From the NCBI GenBank assembly GCA_025454395.1, contig JALOOM010000058.1:1-43125 (forward strand): DNA of 43,125 nt. The letters run 5' to 3'. The translations under genes and the position numbers were made by a program. This DNA comes from Elainella sp. Prado103. GTDB lineage: Bacteria; Cyanobacteriota; Cyanobacteriia; Elainellales; Elainellaceae. The notes below the pieces were generated by a model, which worked only from the letters and a program-made list of their open reading frames with translations, had not been told where the DNA came from and did no database searches. Shown piece by piece: positions 24,278-32,726 of this stretch. How positions within the stretch are numbered: the first letter of the stretch is position 1; each line of letters begins with the position of its first letter.

Positions 24278-25399
24278 ATGCACATCGATCACGTTCACTT
24301 TTATGTCGAAAATGCCACCCATTGGCAGAATTGGTTTGTCCAAAAGCTGGGATTTCAGACACTGGCATCCCAACGGTGTCACCATACCGACCGCGTTTTG
24401 GTCGGCTCTCAACAGATTCGCTTCTGGCTCTCTTCTCCGCGATCGGCGGATAGCCCGGTAGCAGCCTATCTGACCCACCATCCTGCTGGTGTTGCAGATT
24501 TAGCCTTTCAAGTGACGAATTTGGCAGCCATCTTACGACAGGCAGAGCAACTTGGCATTACAATCTGGCAGCCATTGCAACTGGTCGAGTCTCCTCAAGG
24601 TTGCTACAAAATGGCCCAAATTCAAGGATGGGGAGACTTACGGCATACCTTAATTGAAAGCCTGAATGTTCCACCCGTGGCATCTAGCAGTTTGATGGAG
24701 CCTGAGGATAGTCAAGCCACTGTATCCAGCGATCCGCTTGGGCGATCGACTCAGTCGAGTTGGATCGGGATCGATCATGTTGTCCTGAATGTGATGGCAG
24801 GCGATCTAGACAAAGTGATCCACCGATATGAAACCCTATTTGGATTGCAGCGGCAGCAAAATTTTGCCATTCAAACTGAGCGCTCAGCCTTATGTAGTCA
24901 GGTATTGAGCCACCCAGAAGGATCGGTGCAGTTGCCAATTAATGAACCTGCCTCACCCGATTCCCAAATTCAAGAATTCCTGGATTGGAATCGCGGTGCT
25001 GGAATTCAGCACATTGCTTTGCGGACTCAGAATATTCTTGATCTGATGGCTCGGCTCCGCAGACAGAAAATTCGCTTTTTGTCTGTGCCGCTCACCTATT
25101 ATGAGCAGTTATGTCAACGTCCGGAGTATGCGCTTACCCCTGCCGAATATGAGAGGATCGCTCAACAGGAAGTGCTGGTAGACTGGCAGCCCGATCAGCC
25201 CCAAGCCCTGTTGCTACAAGCCTTTACCCATCCGATTTTTGAGCAACCCACTTTTTTCTTTGAGCTGATCGAACGACGCAGTTATCAGGTCAGCCAGCAA
25301 ATGAAGACCGTGCAAGGATTCGGCGAACGCAATTTTCAGGCGCTGTTTGAGGCGATCGAACGAGAACAAATGAAGCGAGGCAGTTTGAAGGTAGAGTAA
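24278..25399 (+). CDS. hppD: 4-hydroxyphenylpyruvate dioxygenase
   Basis: 373 residues, two VOC domains. The iron ligands are all in place: H167 (GIDHVVLNV), H245 (GIQHIALRT) and E329 (FFFELIER), followed by the C-terminal GFGERNFQALFEAIE (347-361) that closes the active site. The enzyme makes homogentisate, the head group for tocopherol and, in plants, for plastoquinone. In cyanobacteria it supports tocopherol. The next gene encodes a MenE-type ligase of the phylloquinone route, so two quinone-head pathways adjoin. A 21-bp duplication begins one base past the stop. Confidence 0.95.
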   Translation: MHIDHVHFYVENATHWQNWFVQKLGFQTLASQRCHHTDRVLVGSQQIRFWLSSPRSADSPVAAYLTHHPAGVADLAFQVTNLAAILRQAEQLGITIWQPLQLVESPQGCYKMAQIQGWGDLRHTLIESLNVPPVASSSLMEPEDSQATVSSDPLGRSTQSSWIGIDHVVLNVMAGDLDKVIHRYETLFGLQRQQNFAIQTERSALCSQVLSHPEGSVQLPINEPASPDSQIQEFLDWNRGAGIQHIALRTQNILDLMARLRRQKIRFLSVPLTYYEQLCQRPEYALTPAEYERIAQQEVLVDWQPDQPQALLLQAFTHPIFEQPTFFFELIERRSYQVSQQMKTVQGFGERNFQALFEAIEREQMKRGSLKVE

Positions 25400-25400
25400 A

Positions 25401-25442
25401 GAAATAAACTAACACCTGAATGAAATAAACTAACACCTGAAT
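25401..25442. repeat. 21-bp duplication directly after hppD
   Basis: Two tandem copies of a 21-bp unit (GAAATAAACTAACACCTGA plus AT), starting one base after the hppD stop and filling the gap to menE. Confidence 0.93.
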
Positions 25443-25468
25443 CAGGCAAGCAGTGCCAGAGGCAAGGC

Positions 25469-27028
25469 ATGGGGAAGAACTTGGAACAGGCGTTATCGGC
25501 CGATGACCTGTTCGCGAAACTGCAAACCTTGCGGCTACTTGGGGTAGATTCCAGCACCCTATACGCTCGATCGCGGCAGCGACAACATCAACTTTACGCT
25601 TTTCAGCAAGCTGCCCAGTCCGATCGCCCCATCATTTTGCTGACGGAGCCCAATCCACTTGAGTTTTTAGCGGGTTTGATCGCAGCCTTAAGCACCGAGA
25701 GCATTGTCATTCTAGGCAATCCAGCTTGGCGGGATCGCGAATGGCAGCAAGTTTTTCGACAAGTGCAACCCGATCTGATTTGGGGAACGCTGTCATCTCC
25801 AATCCCATCTCAACCCTTCTCCCATCCCCAAACACCATCTGGGCTTGCCTCCAATGCACTTGAACCCAATTGGATTTTGATTCCCACAGGTGGGTCTTCC
25901 GGTATCATTCGCTTCTCAATTCACACGATCGATACTTTAACCGCAGCCGTTCATGGCTTTCAAGATTATTTTCAAGTTGAACAGATCCATTCCTTCTGTG
26001 TATTACCGCTTTGCCATGTCAGCGGATTAATGCAGTTTTGGCGATCGTTCTTAACCGGGGGAAAATTAGCAATTTATTCCTATTCAGAGTTATTCACTAC
26101 ATTAGCTATAGAATGTTCCGCTGAAACTGCTAGTGGTGTTGCAGAGAAAAACATGGCGCGATCGAACCACCAATTCGCTTCACTTCACCAGCAGCTTCTC
26201 CATGACATTCCTCAAAACGATCCATTTTTTCTATCTTTGGTGCCCACTCAGCTTCAGCGGTTGATGGCTAAAGCATCTGGATGTCACTGGCTGAAGTTAT
26301 TCTCAACCATTTTTTTAGGCGGAGCACCCTCCTGGCTAGAACTGCTAAAAACGGCCCGATCACACCACCTGCGGATTGCCCCTACCTATGGCATGACAGA
26401 AACAGCGGGTCAAGTGGCAACGCTGAAGCCAGATGATTTTCTGAAAGGCAAACCTGGCTGTGGACAAGTGCTGCCCCATGCCGCAATCGATTTTCAGGAT
26501 CAGAAAATTGCTATTCGATCGAATGCTCTAATGCTGGGTTATTTTCCCAAAAAAGAATATGGGCGTAAACCGATTGAGCAATTTTTAACGGACGATTGTG
26601 GATATTTTGACGATCAGGGATCGCTCCACATTACAGGACGTAGCAGTCAAAAGATTATTACAGGTGGAGAAAACGTTTTCCCAATTGAAGTTGAAACAGC
26701 AGTTCGGCTCACAAAATTGGTCGCCGACATTTGTGTAATTGGCATGCCCGATCAGACTTGGGGAGAAGCGATCGTTGCTGTTTATGTCCCCATTTCACCG
26801 CAGATCACTGTTGCAGACTTGAAGTCGGCAATTGCACCTCTGCTGAGCCGATTTAAACAACCGAAACATTGGATTTGCCTTGATCACATTCCCCGTAATG
26901 CCCAGGGAAAAGTGAATTATGCTCAGCTCAAGCAATTTCTCGAATGCAGTCAAACTCAAACTCCTCCTCCTCTGCAAACAGCACCGTTGGCTGATGTCGA
27001 ACCGGAAAAGCAACTGAATTGGCAATGA
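25469..27028 (+). CDS. menE: AMP-forming acyl-CoA ligase, probable o-succinylbenzoate-CoA ligase
   Basis: 519 residues, ANL superfamily. The phosphate-binding loop reads PTGGSSGIIRFS (139-150), a variant of the usual SGSTGxPK. YGMTETAGQVATL, YFDDQGSLHITGR, QKIITGGENVFPIEVE and PRNAQGKVNYAQL complete the set, including the C-terminal Lys (in GKV) that catalyses adenylation. Length, the short core and the hppD partner suggest MenE, which activates o-succinylbenzoate for phylloquinone synthesis. The ANL fold normally ends near KQFL; the last 30 or so residues are a polar tail that overlaps the antisense osmC gene by 101 bp. Confidence 0.82.
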   Translation: MGKNLEQALSADDLFAKLQTLRLLGVDSSTLYARSRQRQHQLYAFQQAAQSDRPIILLTEPNPLEFLAGLIAALSTESIVILGNPAWRDREWQQVFRQVQPDLIWGTLSSPIPSQPFSHPQTPSGLASNALEPNWILIPTGGSSGIIRFSIHTIDTLTAAVHGFQDYFQVEQIHSFCVLPLCHVSGLMQFWRSFLTGGKLAIYSYSELFTTLAIECSAETASGVAEKNMARSNHQFASLHQQLLHDIPQNDPFFLSLVPTQLQRLMAKASGCHWLKLFSTIFLGGAPSWLELLKTARSHHLRIAPTYGMTETAGQVATLKPDDFLKGKPGCGQVLPHAAIDFQDQKIAIRSNALMLGYFPKKEYGRKPIEQFLTDDCGYFDDQGSLHITGRSSQKIITGGENVFPIEVETAVRLTKLVADICVIGMPDQTWGEAIVAVYVPISPQITVADLKSAIAPLLSRFKQPKHWICLDHIPRNAQGKVNYAQLKQFLECSQTQTPPPLQTAPLADVEPEKQLNWQ

Positions 27029-27437
27029 AACAAACTTCATGGGCATCATGATGTAATGCTTCTGCTTTTTCTAAACTATCGCCCGGTTCGATGGTCACTC
27101 GAGGATTCAGCACGACTTCTGTGAAGCGTACCTTACCTGCCTGTGATGCCATACGTCCCGAAACTTCATCGACATAGGAAACGACGCGAATCCCCGATCG
27201 GGCACAAAGCGCCAGATAACTCAGCATGTGACAAGCTGACAGTGAAGACACCAGTAAATCTTCTGGATTGTGTAAGGAAGCATTCCCTCGAAAGGTTGGA
27301 TCGGCTGATCCAACAATACAAAGCTTGCCATCGATCGCCACAATGTATTCGCGGGAATAAGCATCATAGGAAGTCGTTGAGCCTTTGCTTGCACCAGTCC
27401 AGATTGTTGTTGCGCGATAAGTATGTTCTCCAGTCAT
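26928..27437 (-). CDS. OsmC family peroxiredoxin-like protein
   Basis: 169 residues. The two conserved Cys are C69 (SSLSACHML) and C136 (HEVCFIANSV), the spacing of OsmC/Ohr peroxidases, and PEDLLVSSLSACHMLSYL is the family core. It probably reduces organic hydroperoxides at the Cys pair. It is convergent with menE and overlaps it by 101 bp. The overlapped part includes the FIANSVAFPV core motif, so this 3' end is functional and menE is the gene with the added tail. Confidence 0.92.
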   Translation of the reverse strand: MTGEHTYRATTIWTGASKGSTTSYDAYSREYIVAIDGKLCIVGSADPTFRGNASLHNPEDLLVSSLSACHMLSYLALCARSGIRVVSYVDEVSGRMASQAGKVRFTEVVLNPRVTIEPGDSLEKAEALHHDAHEVCFIANSVAFPVRHQPTVLFAEEEEFEFDCIREIA

Positions 27438-27581
27438 TCTGGATTGCCTCTGTGATCCAAAACTGCAAAGTGACGCTTAAGTATACGCAATTTCAGCGGA
27501 AGTCAATACTAGAATTGCAAAAATTTTGAAATTGCTGAGTGGTGCAGGTTTAAGCCAGAGATCATTCTGTCCCAGCGTCGA

Positions 27582-28652
27582 TCAACCAGGAGGAATTTCG
27601 GGGGGTAAGTCAATCAGACTATTTGGGTCTTGCCAGGCTTTCAACAACATCCCACCCAGCACAAAAACCACAATGATTGCCAACCCAATGCCGATCGGAC
27701 TCGGTACCCAAAAAATGGCTTCCAGGTGATTCACTTCTCCGGGGCGTAAATTCCAACTAATCTGATGCTCACCGACCTGAGCAGGTGGCAGCCAGACCGA
27801 CGGGGCCGGGGTAGAGAGATCGGGTTGCTTTAGATCGGGTTGCTCTAGATCGGGTTGCTCTAGATCGGGTTGCTTCATATCTAATTGCCCAACTTGGAGA
27901 GGGGGCTGAGCGGCAATGATAGGTGACGTTACGGGTTTGATGCCTCCCGATGCACTGAGGGTTAAATTGAGACCGAGTAAGGATTTTGGATTAATTAAAA
28001 CGGTTGCTGCGTTCTCAGAACCAGGGACAATTTGGAGGGAGCGCAAATCTAGATCGTAGATGAGGTGATAGCGCTGCCAAAAAATGCGATTTCGAGTTTG
28101 CAGACGCAATTTTGATAAGGTAGAAGACTGGACAAGATTACGCCGATTTACAGCAGGCACTGGAGCCGCACTGGAGTTGAACCAAGCTGGGTTGGTCACG
28201 GTCTGAAAGAACCGATCGAATTTTGTGACTAAATCCTGCGCGTTGAAAAAAGGAATCTGGAGGGCAAGACGGCGATCAGACCGATGCTGCACTTTCCCGC
28301 CTAATTGTTTAGCCTGCATTGTGAGTTGATCAAGCCAGAGGTTGGCTGTGGCCTGGCTCACCCCGGTTAACTGCTCACTGAGCTGAATTTGTTGAACGAT
28401 CGCCCCATGGTTTGCATCTCGAAATTGAATGCCGACCTCGTACTGTACACAACCTGTCAGAAACAGAAAGGCAACCAAAATAATCCACAGTAAGCGCAAC
28501 CTCACGACGACTGGGGTGAAGTGTTGTCCAATCAGTGAGCTAATGAGTTGGCTAAATGCCCCGCCTTGGGGTGTCAAGGAGTTTGGCGTAGAGGGGCTAG
28601 ATGTCACTCGACTCGATCGCCGCGTCGATCGCCGCTTTTGCCTGGTTGCCAT
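27582..28652 (-). CDS. DUF3153-type membrane-anchored lipoprotein-like protein
   Basis: 356 residues. A basic, Ser/Thr-rich N-terminus (RRSTRRSSRVTSSPSTPNS) precedes a hydrophobic segment ending FLFLTGCVQYEVGIQF, which could be a lipobox (LTGC) read late. The following domain (DANHGAIVQQIQLSEQL...) matches my memory of DUF3153, a cyanobacterial family of unknown function. A C-terminal helix (GIGLAIIVVFVLGGMLLKAW, about 320-340) gives a second anchor. Residues about 265-285 are QPDL repeats from a 15-bp array. It lies 12 bp downstream of pmbA and is probably co-transcribed with it. Confidence 0.8.
   Translation of the reverse strand: MATRQKRRSTRRSSRVTSSPSTPNSLTPQGGAFSQLISSLIGQHFTPVVVRLRLLWIILVAFLFLTGCVQYEVGIQFRDANHGAIVQQIQLSEQLTGVSQATANLWLDQLTMQAKQLGGKVQHRSDRRLALQIPFFNAQDLVTKFDRFFQTVTNPAWFNSSAAPVPAVNRRNLVQSSTLSKLRLQTRNRIFWQRYHLIYDLDLRSLQIVPGSENAATVLINPKSLLGLNLTLSASGGIKPVTSPIIAAQPPLQVGQLDMKQPDLEQPDLEQPDLKQPDLSTPAPSVWLPPAQVGEHQISWNLRPGEVNHLEAIFWVPSPIGIGLAIIVVFVLGGMLLKAWQDPNSLIDLPPEIPPG
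27817..27876 (-). repeat. In-frame 15-bp repeat in the DUF3153 gene
   Basis: Four tandem 15-bp units (plus-strand AGATCGGGTTGCTCT and variants) encode KQPDL/EQPDL four times in the linker before the C-terminal part. Confidence 0.93.
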
Positions 28653-28664
28653 CTGGTGTTCCCC

Positions 28665-30050
28665 TTAAGCCGATCGCGATGCCACACCCAGTTGGGCAAA
28701 CATCATGCTTGGTAGTTGGGCCCGTCCCCCCAGCCATTCCGCCTGATTGCCCAAATCCACCAGTTGCTGGAAGGCTTCAAAGATGCTGCCTGCAACCATT
28801 GTGTTTTTGACTCGCCCGACAATTTCGCCATTTTCTACCTTGTAACCCAAATCTAAATTGACGGAGAACTCACCCGCGAGCTGATTCGATTGACCTGCCC
28901 CCAACACCTGATCGACAATAATCCCCTCTTTGATGTCAGCAATGAGATGCTCGGTTGCCGTGTGACCCGGTGCAATACAGAAGTTGACTAAGCTGGGGCT
29001 AGGACGGGAGAGCCCCCCTCGAAAGCCGTTGCCTGTGGAAGCCAGACCTGCCTTGGCTGCCCAGCGGCGATCCCAATAAAAGCCCATCACCCTGCCCTGA
29101 TCGATCAAGGCTTTGCGGCTGGTTGGGGTGCCTTCATCATCAAAGCTACAGGCATTCACTCCGATCGTGGGATCTTCAAATAAGGTAAAGCGACTATCAA
29201 ACAATTTTTCTCCTAGCTTGTCGGCTAGGGGTGAAGCCTTTTGAACCACAGACTGACCGGATAGGACGGAAGAAAAAAGCGATCCTAAGGTTGATGCAGC
29301 CGCCCGAGGCAAAAACAGAACTGGGAAGGAGCCACTCTGGATCGTTGCGTTGCGCTCTGCCCAACGATATTTTTGGAGAACCTGATGCAAGATGCGATCG
29401 TAATTGAGGGGCTGATTGCGGGCTACATCATAGCTACCGGCTTGCAGGAAATCTTCTCCTCGTACCAGGTTACCAGAGAGGCTGGCGCTGGTCGTTTGGC
29501 TAGTCCGTTCGGCATAGACATCGCGATTGGTGGCAATCCGAACCGTGCGAGAGACTAGATGAAAGCTAACATCCACCAAAATTTCAGGATTGTAGTCATG
29601 AACCCGGTGGATCAGATGCTCACCCATTTCCACCAGGGATGCCGTCGTGGGCAATTCTGGATGGGAGGTCTGTGGCTCGGAGAAATTGACTGCACCGTCC
29701 CAACTATGAAAATTGGTCGCGAACTCAAAATCAGCAGGACTACCAATTTCGGCAGTTTGCACGGCAGCATCGACTAAATCTTCCAAGCGAGATAGATCGG
29801 TAGAGCTGGCAAAACCTAGTCTGCCATTGCGAATCACCCGTAGCGCCACCCCCTGAATGGCTTTGGTTTGCAGCGACTTAAGACGATTGTTTTCAAACTC
29901 GATCGGTGTATCCTGGCTGGAGACAAAATAAACTTCAGCCGCTTCCGTCCGAGGTGCAGCAAGCTGGAGAATTTGGCCAAGGATGGCATCATTGACATGG
30001 GTCGCGGCTGAATGGGTCATGGCTGCATCTGTCGCGATTGAACCTGTCAC
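28665..30050 (-). CDS. pmbA: PmbA/TldE-type protein of the TldD family
   Basis: 461 residues; an internal ATG ten codons in (MTHSAATH) may be the true start. The N-terminal domain has FENNRLKSLQTKAIQGVALRVIRNGRLGFASS. The C-terminal domain has LFEDPTIGVNACSFDDEGTPTSRKALIDQGRVMGFYWD, then NTMVAGSIFEAFQQL near the end. No HExxxH zinc motif is present, so this is the inactive TldE/PmbA partner rather than TldD. The TldD/E pair trims peptides, for example in microcin or toxin maturation. No tldD is adjacent here. It lies directly upstream of the DUF3153 gene. Confidence 0.92.
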   Translation of the reverse strand: MTGSIATDAAMTHSAATHVNDAILGQILQLAAPRTEAAEVYFVSSQDTPIEFENNRLKSLQTKAIQGVALRVIRNGRLGFASSTDLSRLEDLVDAAVQTAEIGSPADFEFATNFHSWDGAVNFSEPQTSHPELPTTASLVEMGEHLIHRVHDYNPEILVDVSFHLVSRTVRIATNRDVYAERTSQTTSASLSGNLVRGEDFLQAGSYDVARNQPLNYDRILHQVLQKYRWAERNATIQSGSFPVLFLPRAAASTLGSLFSSVLSGQSVVQKASPLADKLGEKLFDSRFTLFEDPTIGVNACSFDDEGTPTSRKALIDQGRVMGFYWDRRWAAKAGLASTGNGFRGGLSRPSPSLVNFCIAPGHTATEHLIADIKEGIIVDQVLGAGQSNQLAGEFSVNLDLGYKVENGEIVGRVKNTMVAGSIFEAFQQLVDLGNQAEWLGGRAQLPSMMFAQLGVASRSA

Positions 30051-30123
30051 GACGGCAGGAAATGCGAGGTACAGGATTGATAGTAACGTATCCCGCTCTG
30101 GTCTGCTGTCAGCCCTAGTGTCT

Positions 30124-30175
30124 GTTGTTAGTCCTCGTTGTTAGTCCTCGTTGTTAGTCCTCGTTGTTAGTCCTC
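30124..30175. repeat. 13-bp tandem repeat, 4 copies
   Basis: GTTGTTAGTCCTC four times without a mismatch. Confidence 0.95.
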
Positions 30176-30226
30176 AAGGATGCAATCTGATGCGATCAAG
30201 GATGCGATCGACCTCAGCTTGACTGA

Positions 30227-30329
30227 CTACTTGATTAACTAATTGATTGATTAACTGGATTGATTGATTGATTAACTAATTGATTGGATTGATTGACTGG
30301 ATTGATTGGATTGATTGGATTGATTGGCC
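30227..30329. repeat. Low-complexity TTGATTGGA / ATTGATTGA tract
   Basis: About 100 bp of 4- to 10-bp units based on ATTGATTG and TTAACTAA, just past the 3' end of the TPR-TM gene. Confidence 0.85.
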
Positions 30330-30352
30330 AACTAACTGCTGTTCTCAACGTT

Positions 30353-30874
30353 CTAGCTCAACCAGATCAAGGTACCGATCGTCAGGAGTGCTCCGGCTAA
30401 TGCCACCCAAACAAAGCGATTATCTTGGGTATTGACCTGGCTCCAATCGATCGGTTCTTCAGGCTTGGGTTTGCGGTCAGACCGAGGAGTTGGGCTGACA
30501 TAACGAGCCGTTGGTGGATTTCCTTCCCCATCTGTGAGGCTCGTCAGATCGGGGATCTGGGTCAACCATTCTGGGCGGGTTTTCAGCTTGGGGGCTTTGA
30601 GGATGTAGAGCAGGCGCTTTCCCTGCTGGCGCGTTTTCAAATCGGGATGTTTGCTCAACTGTTCACAAAGGTCGATCGCCTCAGGGGTTTGTCCGGCTGC
30701 CTCGTAGGCTGTCACCAGCCAGGTTTGCATTTCACCGCCTAACTGAGAATTGGGATTGGCGAGGCTAATGGCTGTTTGCAACAGTTCAACCGATTGGCGA
30801 TATTCACCTCGCTCAAACGCCTGTTTGCCGGATCGATATTGGCTTTTTGCCAGTTCTAAATTTTCAGAAGTCAC
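30353..30874 (-). CDS. TPR protein with a C-terminal membrane anchor
   Basis: 173 residues. Helical repeats of TPR type cover about residues 5-85 (YRSGKQAFERGEYRQSVELLQTAI; AYEAAGQTPEAIDLCEQL). A Pro/Arg-rich linker follows (SPTPRSDRKPKPEEP), then a single hydrophobic helix at the very end (FVWVALAGALLTIGTLIWLS), giving a tail-anchored topology with the TPRs in the cytosol. Function unknown; possibly a membrane-tethered adaptor. Confidence 0.82.
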   Translation of the reverse strand: MTSENLELAKSQYRSGKQAFERGEYRQSVELLQTAISLANPNSQLGGEMQTWLVTAYEAAGQTPEAIDLCEQLSKHPDLKTRQQGKRLLYILKAPKLKTRPEWLTQIPDLTSLTDGEGNPPTARYVSPTPRSDRKPKPEEPIDWSQVNTQDNRFVWVALAGALLTIGTLIWLS

Positions 30875-30893
30875 GCATTCAACCCAATTTCAC

Positions 30894-30940
30894 CAGACTG
30901 CACCATGATCAGACTGCACCATGACCAGACCGCACCAAAC
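30894..30940. repeat. 16-bp tandem repeat, 3 copies
   Basis: CAGACTGCACCATGAT, CAGACTGCACCATGAC, and a decayed third copy, 20 bp upstream of the TPR-TM gene start. Confidence 0.88.
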
Positions 30941-31085
30941 AGCCCGATCCTAATTTGCAATTTCGATCGCTAAGATCAACGTAACCCCCCATCATGTCTG
31001 ATGATGGCTCGCTTGAAATTGCTTGACCCAGAGTTTCCTGTTTTGATTGTAGCGGACTCATCCTTCAGATCTTTAGGAGATGGCT

Positions 31086-31607
31086 ATGTCACACCCTTTG
31101 CAGCGACCCGGCCAGTTCACTGCACGATGGACTGAATCACGATGGACTGGATTAGGAGCGATTCGATCGAACTTGACCTGCCTCCGCAGAACTGGTTGGA
31201 TTCTCACCCTCGCCTTGCCATTGATTTTGCCGATCGTTGATGCGATGACGCTCAGCGCTCCAGGCATGGCCCAAACGCTCTATCGCGATCGGGTTGAATC
31301 AGGCTGGGAGCATTCTGCTCAAACCCATCGATCGTCACAGTGGATCAGACGAGGCACGATAGAAGACTCCACCTTGGTGCAGCCAGTGATTATCGATTCT
31401 GAAATTGAAGATTCCACTTTGATCAATCCGGTGATTGTGGAGCCGCGATCGTCTCGCTCTAGAATTGTCCATCCCAATTCCAGGGATCGCATCTACCACC
31501 CAGGTCATGGAGAGGATCACGATCGTGTATATCGATCTTTGCCCCCTGCTTCTGGCAATCCCTCCTGTGTAGACTTTGCGAGTTTGCGATTAGTCTGCCA
31601 GCAGTAA
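31086..31607 (+). CDS. Secreted or anchored protein with a duplicated IEDSTL motif
   Basis: 173 residues from ATG 31086, chosen because AGGAG (31075-31079) ends six bases before it; the ATG at 31080 is too close. A basic N-terminus precedes a hydrophobic segment (about 38-55, ILTLALPLILPIVDAM) and an A-P-G-M-A-Q signal-like end. The mature part has two adjacent 15-residue copies beginning IEDSTLVQPVI and IEDSTLINPVI. A His/Arg-rich region follows, and two Cys (PSCVDF, RLVCQQ) close the protein. Unknown function, probably periplasmic. The N-terminal part also shows a small DNA duplication (CGATGGACTG twice). Confidence 0.7.
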   Translation: MSHPLQRPGQFTARWTESRWTGLGAIRSNLTCLRRTGWILTLALPLILPIVDAMTLSAPGMAQTLYRDRVESGWEHSAQTHRSSQWIRRGTIEDSTLVQPVIIDSEIEDSTLINPVIVEPRSSRSRIVHPNSRDRIYHPGHGEDHDRVYRSLPPASGNPSCVDFASLRLVCQQ

Positions 31608-31634
31608 CCCGCCACTGTTCTCTGAATCAACCAT

Positions 31635-31656
31635 TGAGTTACCCCTGAGTTACCCC
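31635..31656. repeat. 11-bp duplication
   Basis: TGAGTTACCCC twice, between the IEDSTL-protein gene and argB. Confidence 0.8.
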
Positions 31657-31723
31657 TGACTCACCCCGCCTTCACCTCTGAGTCACCAGGGAACTGAACG
31701 AAGTCTAGGATGAGATTCAGAGC

Positions 31724-31751
31724 AATCTAGCGAGTGAAATCTAGCGAGTGA
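31724..31751. repeat. 14-bp duplication spanning the argB stop
   Basis: AATCTAGCGAGTGA twice. The argB stop (31741-31743 on the minus strand) lies in the second copy; the first copy repeats the end of the gene past the stop. Confidence 0.92.
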
Positions 31752-32634
31752 AATCAGAAGCAACGATCATGGAGCCGATCCCAGCATCGGTGAAAATTTC
31801 CAGTAATAGCGCGTGGGGAATGCGACCATCAATGATGTGAGCGGCCCGCACACCTTGCGCTAGCGATCGAACACAGCAGTTGACTTTTGGAATCATGCCA
31901 CCGCTAACCACCCCAGTTTCAATCAGCTCACGAGCCCCTTGAATATCAACCTTGTTGATCAGCGTGCTGGAGTCTTTAAAATCCCGCAGAATGCCGGGGG
32001 TATCGGTCATTAAAATGAGCTTTGCTGCACCCAGGGCGGCGGCTAATTCTCCGGCAACAGTGTCGGCATTGATGTTGTAAGCCTGGCCGGTTTCGTCTGC
32101 GGCCACACTAGAAACCACCGGGATGTAACCACTTTTAACCAGGCTATTCAGCAGGTTGACATCGATCGCCGTCACTTCACCGACAAACCCAATGCCTTCG
32201 TCACCTTGCGGACGGGCCCGAATCAGGTTGCCATCTTTACCGCATAGCCCTACTGCCGATCCACCTGCCTGGTTAATCAGAGCCACTAATTCTTTGTTGA
32301 CCCGACCCACCAGCACCATTTCCACCACATCCATCGTGGCCGCATCGGTGACTCGCAGCCCATTTTTGAACTGCGGCTCAATCCCCAATTTATCTAGCCA
32401 GGAATTAATTTCTGGCCCGCCCCCATGAACCACGATCGGGCGTAAGCCAACACAGGCCAGAAACACAATATCACGCAGTACCGTCTCTTTCAGCTTGCTA
32501 TCTTTCATGGCCGCACCGCCATATTTCACAACGATCGTGCGTCCGGCAAATTGCTGAATGTAGGGTAGGGCTTCGCTCAGCACACGCACACGGGTGGCTT
32601 CGGCTTTTTGGATATATTCGCTGTCGGTTTGCAT
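31741..32634 (-). CDS. argB: Acetylglutamate kinase
   Basis: 297 residues. Amino-acid-kinase fold with VVKYGGAAM (ATP lysine), VHGGGPEIN (N-acetylglutamate binding), [15 protein letters not shown], and the late GGMIPKV. It phosphorylates N-acetyl-L-glutamate in arginine synthesis. In cyanobacteria the enzyme is activated by PII (GlnB). The N-terminal helix (about residues 1-25, [21 protein letters not shown]) and the length are those of arginine-sensitive, PII-binding enzymes. aroK lies 92 bp upstream on the same strand. Confidence 0.96.
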   Translation of the reverse strand: MQTDSEYIQKAEATRVRVLSEALPYIQQFAGRTIVVKYGGAAMKDSKLKETVLRDIVFLACVGLRPIVVHGGGPEINSWLDKLGIEPQFKNGLRVTDAATMDVVEMVLVGRVNKELVALINQAGGSAVGLCGKDGNLIRARPQGDEGIGFVGEVTAIDVNLLNSLVKSGYIPVVSSVAADETGQAYNINADTVAGELAAALGAAKLILMTDTPGILRDFKDSSTLINKVDIQGARELIETGVVSGGMIPKVNCCVRSLAQGVRAAHIIDGRIPHALLLEIFTDAGIGSMIVASDFTR

Positions 32635-32726
32635 GGAACTAGAAAAACAAAAGGGAACTGGCCCAGCTCGATCAGGTTAGCAAGTGCAGTGTAGCAGGAG
32701 ATCGATGCCGGGTCAGAGAGGAGTGA

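Larger units (their letters stand above)
30051..30352. other. Repeat-filled spacer pmbA / TPR gene
   Basis: 302 bp, nearly all repetitive: the 13-bp array at 30124-30175 and a decayed TTGATTGGA-type tract at about 30227-30329. Confidence 0.8.

Noticed and set aside
24278-25399. Generic glyoxalase/VOC protein
   Set aside because: The HPPD iron ligands and C-terminal GFGERNFQALFEAIE make HPPD specific.
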